Shown: positions 36,101 to 47,000 of the stretch, in pieces
How positions within the stretch are numbered: the stretch's first letter is position 1
Layout: every line of letters starts with the position of its first letter
Source: Bugula neritina
Taxonomy: Eukaryota; Bryozoa; Gymnolaemata; Cheilostomatida; Bugulidae
Assembly (NCBI GenBank): GCA_964035545.1
Contig: OZ037767.1
Coordinates: forward strand, 9,352,207 to 9,416,206
Length of the DNA: 64,000 nt
Reading direction: 5' to 3'
Made by a program: the position numbers and the translations under genes
Notes under the pieces: model-generated
Database searches by the model: none
What the model saw: only the letters and a program-made list of their open reading frames with translations
Told to the model about the DNA's origin: nothing

Positions 36101-38423
36101 ACTTTGCACAAAATAAAATCTGTGTTTAAGCTTTCATTTACTATTGAGAAGATGATGAAAGAGCTATGCCGAACAACATACAAAACAACTACCAGACACT
36201 AGCTAACCAGAAACAAAACGCTAGATTCACAATGTTGTTGGTTAGCTCAATCTTTGACAGGATTGTTTAAAGTTGAGATCAACAGAAAATAATAAGCTGA
36301 CTGTCAACCATTCATGGCTCAGTGCCTCGACTAGCTACAGTGCTATTGCGCCATAGGCCCTGTCATTTTGTTTATTTTTTCTCAATCAATTTTTTTCCCC
36401 GACTGCGACAAAATAAAAACAAACAAACAAACAAACAAACAAATGTCAAATTGACTTCTAATCACTATATGATGTGCTATTCAACCCAAAACACTGCGAA
36501 CTATCGACATCAACTTCACTCTAAGTCATCTTACTGTACTATACTATATAATACTTTATGTTTTCAATAATTATATTTTCCAAATTCATTACTTTTCAAT
36601 ATATTTTGGCACAAACAATTTTTGGAATACAAGATGAACATGAATACAAGAGATAGTTTTTCAAGTTTCGAATAAAACTTGAGTGCATACAATATGCCGT
36701 GTTTCTTTTTGATAATAATACATGTTTCAAAATAATTAAACTAATATTACAGCATCCAGAGTATGCACTGAAAAAAATGGGAGGGCAACTCCAATAAATA
36801 CAAATAAATTAAATAAACATACTGTTTGAAGGAGCACAAAATTTAACTTTTAAGGCATTACTGCAGGATTGTTCATAATGTTTCACCTGCGATGTTCGGC
36901 GTCAACCTTTTCACTTGTTTGTAGTGATTACATTAGAAGAGTAAAATAACGCTGGAGCCACCAGAAGTGAGTTCAATTAAGACACATTTCTGCAGACATG
37001 GTCGACTAATCAATACTATAAGCAACTAATAATCATTCACAGTTGTGAAATGGCACTGAGCACATTGAGCATGTGATTTACAACAAACAGGTAATTACAC
37101 CTACTTTCATATCATCATGAGTAATATCCGCACAGTAAGGTTCAACAATAGCCCAAAATTTCTCTGGTGCATCTGACTTGGGTTGCCTCCCCAACGCTTC
37201 CAGCCCTGGTGGCTTTGCCTATCAAACACTCAGTATATAAACATGTGCTTTTTTATACACGTGTACCATGCATAATTATATATGATATATACATGTGTAC
37301 AATGCAGAGTCATATATATGACATTCATTCAATATTAAACAGTTAAATTCCACAGACTTGAATAAAATAAAATATTCTTCTTCAAAGTGTGAATATACAG
37401 ACAGAAACTACAATTTAATCTATGAAGCATTAATGACAAGATTTGGACAAACGTGTTCTCTTAAAATATAAAAATATTAAAATTATAACTTTGATTTAAA
37501 TTTTTTCTGCTTTTCTAAGAAATTTTGGGGTGTAATAGCAAACAGGAGAAATAAGGGTAGTATTCATAGCAATACTAAATAGCAAAACACTTTCCATGCA
37601 CCTGTTTTTCCTGTTTATGTTTAGAGCGTGAAGGGGCAGGTGAGTTGGCCTCTGATCTGGTGGGCGTGTCTCTGAGATTTCTGGCCAATGGTTTTTCTGG
37701 AATTGGGGTGAGGCGATGTGACTTGCCGTCATGTGATTCATCTTCTAGCTGTGATAAACAATTTAATGATATTAGGTGCAGCTCTGATTGCAGCTAAACT
37801 ATAACATAGTCACACCAACAGATATTCCTATAGAATACCATATCAAACTATAATAGTCACACCAACAGATATTCCTGTAGAATATCATATCAAACTATAA
37901 TAGTCACAACAATAGATATTGCTATAGAATATCATATCAAACTATAATAGTCAAAACAATAGATATTGCTATAGAATATCATATCAAACTATAATAGTAA
38001 TAACAATAGATATTGCTATAGAACACCATTAGTAACACTCACCATAGACTTTTCACATTTCCTCGAGTCCAGCCATTCAGTCAGACTTTCAGTTTCCTGT
38101 GTGAGAGTGGCTATACGCTCGGTCACCGACGCCAGTAGCATATCAAAATCATCTTTCAGTGACTGCAGTTGGTCAACATTGAGAGTGGAAGCTTCTGTCT
38201 TCGTCTTTATTACTGGTGACAACATAGGCTTATGTATATATATACAAACAAACTGTTACTTGCATGTGTTGTAACACCGAGTTTGATATAAGCTTCTATA
38301 TGTTAATGAAAGTAAAAGCAGCTTACAAGTGTCGTAAGTTTTACAATGAGCAGCGTGGTCAACCAAAGAGAATTCTGGAAATGTGAGAGGACAGTCACCA
38401 AACTGACGTCTTCCTTTTGACAT
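25630..38423 (-). CDS. TADA3: Transcriptional adapter 3 (SAGA/ATAC histone acetyltransferase module), 458 aa
   Basis: Eleven coding exons: 38423-38327, 38212-38043, 37748-37602, 37218-37105, 35994-35874, 35761-35617, 35276-35149, 34791-34672, 28916-28793, 27392-27308 and 25755-25630. All phases agree. Conserved blocks in order: DCPLTFPEFSLVDHAAHC near the N-terminus, SLTEWLDSRK, APEKFWAIVEPYCADIT, GKHYSQKW, CPFGPLTQRLVSALI, SDDEILAELKEKQQELRA, RLAKEEMNAQDLRRKL and GRQKKRPVPKREKD at the C-terminus. These match animal TADA3, which is about 430 residues in human. The protein joins ADA2 to GCN5/PCAF and stimulates nucleosomal histone H3 acetylation in the nucleus. Intron 6 appears to use a GC donor. 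Intron 8 (5.7 kb) is inflated by a transposon and minisatellites, and a MITE lies just before exon 10. An in-frame ATG at 38450-38448 could extend the N-terminus slightly. Confidence 0.96.
27119..27179. repeat. (TA)n microsatellite in a TADA3 intron
   Basis: TA run about 130 nt downstream (minus strand) of TADA3 exon 10. Confidence 0.93.
27422..27760. mobile_element. MITE with ~70-bp terminal inverted repeats (TSD TCA)
   Basis: The first ~70 bases (start GCTTAGGGCCACACGGTGCG) return as their reverse complement at the end, with about two mismatches. Each arm holds the inner palindrome TTTTCGCATGCGAAAA. TCA at 27419-27421 and 27761-27763 looks like a 3-bp target-site duplication. No coding capacity. 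A 3-bp duplication with GGGCC-type ends would suit a PIF/Harbinger-like non-autonomous element; the family is inferred. Confidence 0.85.
29136..29181. repeat. Poly-C tract
   Basis: Nearly uninterrupted C run in a TADA3 intron, next to the SINE candidate. Confidence 0.9.
29200..29335 (-). repeat. tRNA-derived SINE candidate in a TADA3 intron
   Basis: Read on the minus strand, CATGGCCTAGTAAAAGCGCC resembles a tRNA A box. About 35 nt later, GATCTTGGGTCCCAGTC resembles a B box. The spacing suits a tRNA-type RNA polymerase III promoter. The acceptor stem does not close, so it is not a functional tRNA. Confidence 0.45.
30525..30691. repeat. 22-bp minisatellite, left part
   Basis: Repeats of a unit close to CATATTATAGTAAGCATATC plus two bases. 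The array is interrupted at 30692 by a transposon and resumes at 33807. Confidence 0.9.
30692..33806. mobile_element. DNA transposon (~3.1 kb, non-coding or decayed) inserted in a minisatellite
   Basis: The element begins TGTGACCTGGCACCACAAAA. Its other end, reverse-complemented, begins TGTGACCAGTCGCGACAAAA, and the similarity continues (GGGATGT against GAGATGT). About 200 bases in, both ends share a TTTAAAGTTGG(C/T)AACT block, so the inverted repeats are long and diverged. The same 22-bp array flanks both sides. Removing the element and one TA restores an intact unit, so the duplicated target is TA. No open frame of useful length remains. A short motif recurs inside near 31875 and 32749. TA targets fit Tc1/mariner-like elements among others; the superfamily is not proven. 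Confidence 0.8.
33807..34025. repeat. 22-bp minisatellite, right part
   Basis: Continuation of the array at 30525-30691 beyond the transposon. Confidence 0.9.
34112..34350. repeat. 19-bp minisatellite
   Basis: About 12 copies of a unit near TGTTATATAGTTGAGAGAG in TADA3 intron 8. Confidence 0.9.
37798..38030. repeat. ~47-bp tandem repeat in TADA3 intron 2
   Basis: About five copies of a unit containing CAGATATTCCTATAGAATA and CATATCAAACTATAATAGTC. Confidence 0.85.
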
Positions 38424-38599
38424 GCTAACTTCTGTAATCAACAAGTCCATCTTGTTACTAAAACATACTTGCTGAACCGACAACTTAGATCTATCATAAT
38501 GGCAAGGTATGGCAAGTTTTAAAAAGCCAAGGTATGATTAACAGGTCATTTTCTAATAATCAAAATTATTGAAAATGATCATCTGAATAGAATAAAGAT

Positions 38600-38990
38600 A
38601 TATGCAGACCCTTTGTGAGATCCAACATTAGCCAAAGACATTGAGTCCTTAGATATGATACAGCATAGGGCTGTTAGGTTGATTACTAGATTAAGGGAAC
38701 GGAGAAAGTATCACTGAGGTACGCTCTCAGCTTGGCCTTCAGCCTCTTAAACAAAGGCACAAAAATCATAGACTAAACTTCTTATTAAAATCTTGAACGA
38801 AAAAGAACAGCACTCAGCACTTGCAATAGTACATGATGATATTACAAAATATGTTAATAAGCACTAGGCCTGCTTCTCGTGGTAAATTAACATCTGTATA
38901 CACAAGCTCACTAGTTTGTCATGGTGATGGTAGTTTCCTACAAAAAAACCATTAGAGACACCAAAGAGAATGCAGATTAAACAATTAGCA
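38600..38990 (+). mobile_element. LINE (non-LTR retrotransposon) ORF2 C-terminal remnant
   Basis: In shifting frames the plus strand reads ESLDMIQHRAVRLITRLRER, then SITEVRSQLGLQPLKQRHKN and HRLNFLLK. The first two match the familiar pattern just after the reverse transcriptase domain of jockey/CR1-type elements (L..vQ.RA.Rfi... then S.t..l..lgl.sL..RR). At least two frameshifts and stops show that it is dead. It lies between TADA2B and TADA3. Confidence 0.6.
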
Positions 38991-38999
38991 CAACATCAA

Positions 39000-41090
39000 C
39001 TTAACCTGTAGTCAAAAAAGTTCACACTGTAAAAGTTAACCAAATGAGGCACTCCTGGTCCTATAACTTATAAATACAACTATAAGTCTAAGTTAAGTGT
39101 TCCTGAATTGTTGATATCTTAAACGGTTTTCAGCAATTCAAAGGTATTAGTTATTACTAATACTTATACTATAACATAAGTATAACTATTACATTTACTA
39201 TTAGTACTACTATATGTAATAGTAATACTAATACAAATATTTATATTTATTATTTTACTTCAAACTAGCAATAATTACATTTAGAATAATAGTAATACTG
39301 ATACTGATAGTGAAACTGAAAGTAATACTTATAGTTATACTAATACTAAGCCTAATAGTAATAGCAATACTAATAGTTATGCTTATATACTATAGTTATG
39401 CTTAATTTTATACTTATACTTATAGTTATATATATAGTAATATAAAATATAAATGTTAAATTCATTAAGTTATTTGTCATTTTCATTTTGAGCTTATAGT
39501 TATACTATAGACTTACTTTTAGAGGATACTGTATAGACAATCACAATGTCAAACTCAATGACATGACACTGATTACATTTTTTTTATTTCATAACTTATA
39601 TTTATAATTATAATTATATTTATAACTAAAACTATTATTATAATCATAATGATAATCAATATCACACTCACAGGGAGTATCATAGACATATTTATAATAT
39701 TAATAAATAATACTAATTAATATTATTAATAAAATTAAAAATAAATGTAATATTAATAATCATATTCATATTCTTATTCATAATCAATATGAATATCATA
39801 ATCATAATGATAATCATAATGTTAAACTGATGCTTATTATTTTATATGCAAATATAGAAAACAAACTAAGCTAAAAACAACAATTGTTATTAATAGAAAT
39901 TATTAAATATTTTATCTCATAATCATTTAATCATTCAATGCGATTGTAGTTCACCAATCGCTAAATACTAACACTAATAGTAAATAAAAATAAAAATAAT
40001 TTGAATGGTGTTAATCGAAAATAGTCTTTCATCGATAGAGAGGATAACTCTCATTAAACCAAAACTGCTATTAACTTGTAATATTTTGCACAATTGTTTT
40101 CCAGTTATGAATGTACATGAGCCGTGGAATTGACTGAGGGCAAAATTCGTCTTTTTTCACCACAAGATACTCAGCAACAAATGCAAACATAGTTTTTCGC
40201 ATGTATGTGTACATCGAGATGTAGAAAACCACCCAGATAAACTGTCAGATGTGTAAATCTTCAAAACCATTGCAGGTATTATGACCATCATTGAGAGCCT
40301 ATGGTATTATCATACAATTTAGTGCGATTGCAATGGAAGTGGATTTAAAAAAATTGTATCCTAAAAGTGCGTGGTTAATCCGAATATACAAGTGAATCTA
40401 TACTTGAGCATTTAATAAGCTATAGTATTGAGTTAGCCCAACCAACACTTGAAAATTATTAAATAACATCACAGGTTAGTAAACAAAACAATATTTTATT
40501 TTAATAGATGAATTGTGTTAATGTAAAACAAAATGATTCAAAATAAAGAATTCTCTCATTGGATTACTAATATATCCACTACTTTATGTACACTATGATT
40601 GGACACTAATTTCCATAATAAAAGAATATCTGCTACAAATTATTCTAAATCCTCAGAGTTTTTCAAATACAACACAATAAAGTAATAGAATGAGTTGAAA
40701 AACAACGAACAATGATTGAATAAAACCTCAACACATGGAAAGACGACATGGTGTTTGGTCCCAAACTAATTCTCCCAACTGCATTGGCTGAATTGTATAC
40801 AATAATTATTTAATACTCGGCTAAATATTACAGGATCAAGTTAATAGCTAGTGTTACAAAGATATGCTGACCACTAAACCAATATACATAAATAAATAGA
40901 GGAAAAACAAATGGACTTTTGAGCACAATAACTTGGGGGGTCAATACCTTACAATTTGTATAGAATTTGAAAATCATTAATTGTAAACAAAATGATAGAC
41001 TCAATTAGATTATTCTTGAAAAATATGCAGGAAGCGCTGATGAAAAAGTAACATTATTAAGTAAACAACGTTTAAGAAAAGAAAAACCAA
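39000..41090. other. AT-rich spacer between TADA2B and TADA3
   Basis: Degenerate AT-rich simple sequence, with runs of ATAGTAAT-like and ATAATCAT-like repeats at 39130-39850. No gene supported. It must contain the TADA2B 3' end; minus-strand AATAAA is possible near 40497. Confidence 0.55.
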
Positions 41091-41097
41091 AGGTAAT

Positions 41098-44000
41098 TCA
41101 ATGCTCCATTTGTATCCAGCCACTGTGCTCTAAAAATGTCAATATAGTCCTACGGTGCGTTTTATCATGGCCTGGTGGATATCGCAGCTTCACTGGTGTG
41201 CCGTGTTGTCTTTTCAAATAGTCCTGCAAAACAAGATTTACATATTTCAGAAAAAGTAAATATCACTTGGAAATATTTGCATTGCAGATTGACTTGATTT
41301 ATATCCTGGCGCATCCATTCAAGAAAGAATTTATTTTTGAAGATTAGACATTTCCAGGATATTCATTCATTACTGTCATATCATTGTTTATGTAGTGCCG
41401 ACTGCTTTATTAATTAAGCATTTATACAAGTTATACCATGATGTGGAAATAAAATTTTTTAGTTGAAAGTTGGCTTACAGTGTGTCTTCAGCAGGTAAGT
41501 AAAACTGATGAGCAACAGGTGGCAAAACACAATTTTTAAAATAAACCATGTCATACCTTTAATATGCATGTCTTTATTGTCATATAGCTGTTTGCTTTCA
41601 TCCCTATACTCTTGCACAACTTTTTCTCTGTTTCAGATAGCATATCCCGGTGATACCCATTGGCTGAGGCCGGTGATCGCAAGTTATGGGGAGACTTTTC
41701 TGCTAATATATCCTTGAATGTATCTGATTTTAGAAAGTTCGTATGATTTCTGGACCTGCAACATACAGTGACTTCACTACATTCACAATATCAATGTTGC
41801 AGTGAAGTAGAAATCATTAGCACGCTATAACTTCCTTTGTTTATATGTGCTAAGTATGCTAGGATTCTACTCTATCTTCATTTCAGCCAGTAATCACTAA
41901 ATCATGTCTAGTAAACTTCATGTCTAAGAATTTATAACTGCAAGAAGTACTTTTTATCTGGAGATGACTTTTCTTCTTTGATGCTTTTAGAATCGTTATG
42001 TAGATCGGAACTAGTATTTGAATATTGAGATCGTTTAGGTGTAGTGAGATGTAGCAAGGACGTGGTGACTTTGTTGGATGACCCCTCAACAGCACTGCAG
42101 TTGTTAGAAGCAGGCAGTGAGGGGGGTCCACGCCGGTCTTTCTTTGCCAAATCTTTAGACTTCTCGCGCCTGGAGAGTTCTTGCTCAAATTCTTCAGCAT
42201 CTAAACAGAATAACGCCATGTATTTACCATCATTATACATTCTAAACAGGACACCGAGCTATTAAAATAACAGATAATTAAAATAAGCATTTTAGAGTCT
42301 AAGAGAAAGTGTCCTGCACACAGGTGGCAAAGAAATTGCTACACTTGTATTACCTTGCAGAGTAGAAATGCCATTTCTTCTATATTTCATTAATTCCTTA
42401 ATTCTAGATTTAAGTTGCTTTTCTTCTGCAAAAATAAATATAATGTACTACAAGTGTGTGGCCAATATTGACAGTAAGTTTATGCTACCAGTCACAGTAC
42501 CTTAAGCTACTGGATATCTTCAGCTAATGCAAACCAAGCGAAGAATAAACCTTCACTTGTATGTAGCTCAGACAACACACAATGCACTGAAAAACACTAC
42601 CAACTACTCACTTTTTATACTATTATGGAACTTTTCTTGCTCATGTAGGGTCATAAATTGGGAAAACTTTTTCATTTTCTCTTGAAACTCTTTATAATCT
42701 TTTGCTCCCTTCCGTTTGGCACTAGTCTGACCTTTCTTAAACGACGCTGCATATGCATTCACCAGATTATAATCTCTCGCCACCTTCTTCCGTAGCTGTC
42801 GCTCTCTCAGCCGTAACCTTTAGAAATGCAGTTTATAATAAAGCATGCTCTCTTTATATATAATAAATACATGATATTTTGTGTGTGTGTAAATTTAATG
42901 CTGCACACAGCCAGCTAGGAGTAATAGATGGGTGATGGAGTGGTGAGGAATGAACAATAAATAAGTGAGTGCTAGATAGAAGGAGTGAGGATGTAATTCA
43001 ACATACCCTGCATAACAAGTATGTAACTGTACGAGAGGGCACTGTGCTTACAGCCCTCCCACCTGCATTAGGACTGCTAACATACCGGTACATGCTGACC
43101 AGGGACAATTTATATGCCATGTCCACTTCTTCGTCTGTGTGGTGAATAATTGCACTGGAAAGAACTGATTCGGCATCGTTATCCCATTCACGTTCAAAAT
43201 CATCCCGGAGAGGTAGAAAGCCGAGTTCCCGCGCTTCTGGTACAGAGAGGTTTAGAGGAGGTAGTGGTGCCATTAATGTTGGACTGAGAGGACCTTCAAC
43301 AGGCCCCGTGTGGTCTGTAACCTTGTATTTCCTAGATCTCACTCTAGTACTACTGCCAATGTTACCAGACACATAGTGCCTGTTATAATGATCTTTCACT
43401 TCTACAACATTAAAGATCACAGTTAATGTAGACTTCTACTTTGCAGCGCTTCTAAACATGAACACCCCCCTCCCCCCAAGTCAAAGCATTGTTATGACAG
43501 CATAGCAATAGCATTAAGCTTGATAAAATATCATTTTTTAGGTTTACTAGAGTTTAAACAGCAAGACCAATGGTGTTGGAATCCAATTTTTATTCTCAGC
43601 AAGTCAAATTGAATATGAAAAGCCTGTTAGCTAGGTTGGTAATCTAAGCCACTCTTGACTAGTACAGAGTACAGACCACTTATAAATGATGAGATTAAAT
43701 TCCACACGGAAACACTAACTTATGGGGGAACTAATGGCACATGAAGCACGAAATTATGCTGAAGCAAAATCGTTTTGACAGCTAAATTGTAGCAGGTGAA
43801 AGTTTTATATTCAAATTCTAATAGAGTAGCTAGTAGTCTAGTAGAGTACTCTGTATACAGTAGAGTAGTTAGTAGAGTACTCTGTATACAGTAGTGTAGT
43901 TAGTAGAATACTCTGTATACAGTAGAGTAGTTAGTAGAGTACTCTGTATACAGTAGTGTAGTCTAGTAGAGTAATCTGTATACAGTAGTGTAGTTAGTAG

Positions 44001-47000
44001 AGTACTCTGTATACAGTAGTGTAGTTAGTAGAGTACTCTGTATACAGTAGTGTAGTTAGTAGAGTACTCTGTATACAGTAGTGTAGTTAGTAGAATACTC
44101 TGTATACAGTAGTGTAGTTAGTAGAGTATTCTGTATACAGTAGTGTAGTTAGTAGAGTACTCTGTATACAGTAGTGTAGTCTAGTAGAGTACTCTGTATA
44201 CAGTAGTGTAGCCAGTAGAGTACTCTGTATACAGTAGTGTAGTTGGTAGAGTACTCTGTATACAGTAGTGCAGTTAGTAAAGTACTCTGTATACAGTAGT
44301 GTAGCCAGTAGAGTACTCTGTATACAGTAGTGTAGTTAGTAGAGTACTCTGTATACAGTAGTGCAGTTAGTAGAGTACTCTGTATACAGTAGTGTAGTTA
44401 GTAGAGTAATCTGTATACAGTAGTGTAGTTAGTAGAGTACTCTGTATACAGTAGTGTAGTTAGTAGAGTACTCTGTATAATATAGTAGTGTAGTTAGTAA
44501 AGTATTCCTAATGCCATTTAACTAACTGCGGGCATAAATGAGGCAGACCCACGAGGCTGAGAGAACTGCAGTCACATAGATTGTATTATATTATCACAGT
44601 ACATAATACTACTGCTAGTAGCTTTACAGCCAGCTAGTCTAGCCAAGCACTAACCAGTCCAGGTGCATTGATGCAACGCAAGTACAACATCAACACTAAA
44701 CTAATGACTTTCAATGAGTGAATGATGCAGTTGGTTTGAGTTTGAAAGCAGATGAAGCTAAATTTGGCTGCTATTTCAGGGTGAATATGATTTTGGCAGT
44801 ACTAGAAAGAGTAACTAAGTTATCAAAGATGCACACATACACTGCACCACTGAAATATGCGGTTTAAAAGGCTAATGGCTTTCTAGACTACATATACTAT
44901 CTAGTATTCACGTGCGTGATGCACAGTCAAGTGTAGTTGGTATATCTACCAAGTACTGCCAACTACAATGTTCTAAGATACCTACCCAGGGCTGATTTAT
45001 TCTGTACTTTGCATGAAACGGCCTCCCAATTTCCCAAACCATACTGTTCAATGCCATCAACCATTGCAAGCTCTTCACTAGCTTTCCAGTTCCGAGAATC
45101 AGTGGTTGAAAACAGAGGTTGAAATCCATCATTCTGTTGGTGAAATAACAGTCATTATCCTGACCATGTCATACATACTAAGATACTAGGAACAGTGCTA
45201 CTGAAGTAGGTATGGTGTTTTCAGCTTACTTTTATCAATTAGAACCAATACCTACTGTATACAATTTTTATAGCTGCCCTGAAGAAGGTTGACTGTAACA
45301 CCTCAACACAACAACGAGAAAGTTCAACAGCAAGGTCAACTGTGTTGGGTCACAACGGATGAGGAGTAAAAGAGCTTGAGAATGTAGAATGTAGATAGTG
45401 AGCAGACTGAGCCTGTCATGTGCTATGTAGGCTATGTATGTAAGAAGTATGTATTCCTAGCTTACTGATCTCAAAGCCATTGGTCATTCAATTGATTTTA
45501 AAACAACACTTCAGAATAGACAATGAAAATTAAGCAAGATCAATATTTTATAGGACAATGAAAAGATTTCCATAGAGTAGAGTAGAAATAGCTCTAATAA
45601 TAGTGGTAGCAGTAGCAGCAGTAGTGATAGCAGTAGTAGTAGCAGTGGCAGCAGCAGTAATAGTAGTAGTAGCGGCAATAGTAGCAGCAGCAATAGTAGT
45701 AGTAGTAGCAGTAGCAGTAGCAGTAGCAGTAGCAGTAGTAGTAGCAGTAGTAGTAGTAGTAGTAGCAGTGGTAGTAGCAGTAGCAGTAGCAGTAGTAGTA
45801 GTAGTAGTAGCAGTGGTAGTAGCAGTGGTAGTAGCAGTGGTAGTAGTAGTTGTAGTAGTACTAGTAATAGTAATAGTGGAAGCAGTAGTATAATGAAAGC
45901 AGTAGTTGTCTCCTTTTCTGACACGTTAGGAATATTGGCTATGTTAGCTTAGGACGTCAGTCTACAGTGATCAAGGCTACAATCTTCTAGTGAACATTTG
46001 CTTCTTTCACACAATGAATGGACTTTTTACTACAGTATTATATATTTTCATTTCAGCATCTGCTTATACACGAGTATAAGAAGATGCCTGGTGAAAGGCA
46101 AGCCATACTAGAGTGGTTGTAGCCATGCAGTGGTTTTACTGAGGGTTAATGTTCACCAAGTACTTCTTAGTGATAGCCCAACAAAGCATTGGCATAGCCA
46201 TGTGCAGGTGGAGCACTAGTACACTACTAGTATTGTAACAATGCTAACATATCACACCAGCACATCTAGCTGCATATACCTCAGCTAGAAGTGGCAACGC
46301 ACGATCAACCACCTTTATCTATTATACCACCTAAACTAATCCTTTCTATTTCACAACCGCAGTTGTTAGAGCGATAACTTTTTAGATAGTCACTAGAATT
46401 TAAGGGCTGCATGATAGACTGTACCAAAACCTAGTAGCATACATATGGTTATTCGTTATTGTACACTGTACAGTATTGAATAGCCAGTTAAAGATAATGA
46501 AGTTTACTAACCAGTGGCTCATAATCATGATCTGCCTTGTGATGACCAGACTCAGCTCCACAAGAATAGCACTACAAGTAGGGATAAATCAATGTATACA
46601 ACCATTAATACGGTGGAATGGCAACTTAGTATGAAGACTGGTTTATTAGGATCAAACATTACCATACTGGTTACTGACTATCAATAATTGGCTATGCTAC
46701 TTCACAACTTTGAAGAATTTCTATATTTAACCTGTAGCATTGCCATTATGGCAGGGCTAATAGAGAATCATAAATCAAAAGCTAAGCCGAGTAGAGGCAT
46801 TAGTAACACAGGGCCATTGTCTATGTCAGGTGTCCCCTGAAAGATGGTGTAAACTACAGTCACAAGTTATGCTTTAGTAGCCCAGAGAGGCAGGTGTTAA
46901 CAGACACGTTAATAGTGACAGGCAGATCCAAGTGCCCTGTGATGGTGTCGGCTGCAGCTATTAGGCAAGGTCCAACAGTACTTTAAAAAGGAACCTACAG

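Noticed and set aside
45260-45350. Possible transposon-like stretch (CTGCCCTGAAGAAGGTTGAC)
   Set aside because: Suggestive wording only. No ends, frame or second copy in the window.
45511-45924. Long poly-Leu and Val/Ala frames (also at 47686-48158)
   Set aside because: They are trinucleotide repeats inside TADA2B introns, open only because the repeat lacks stops.
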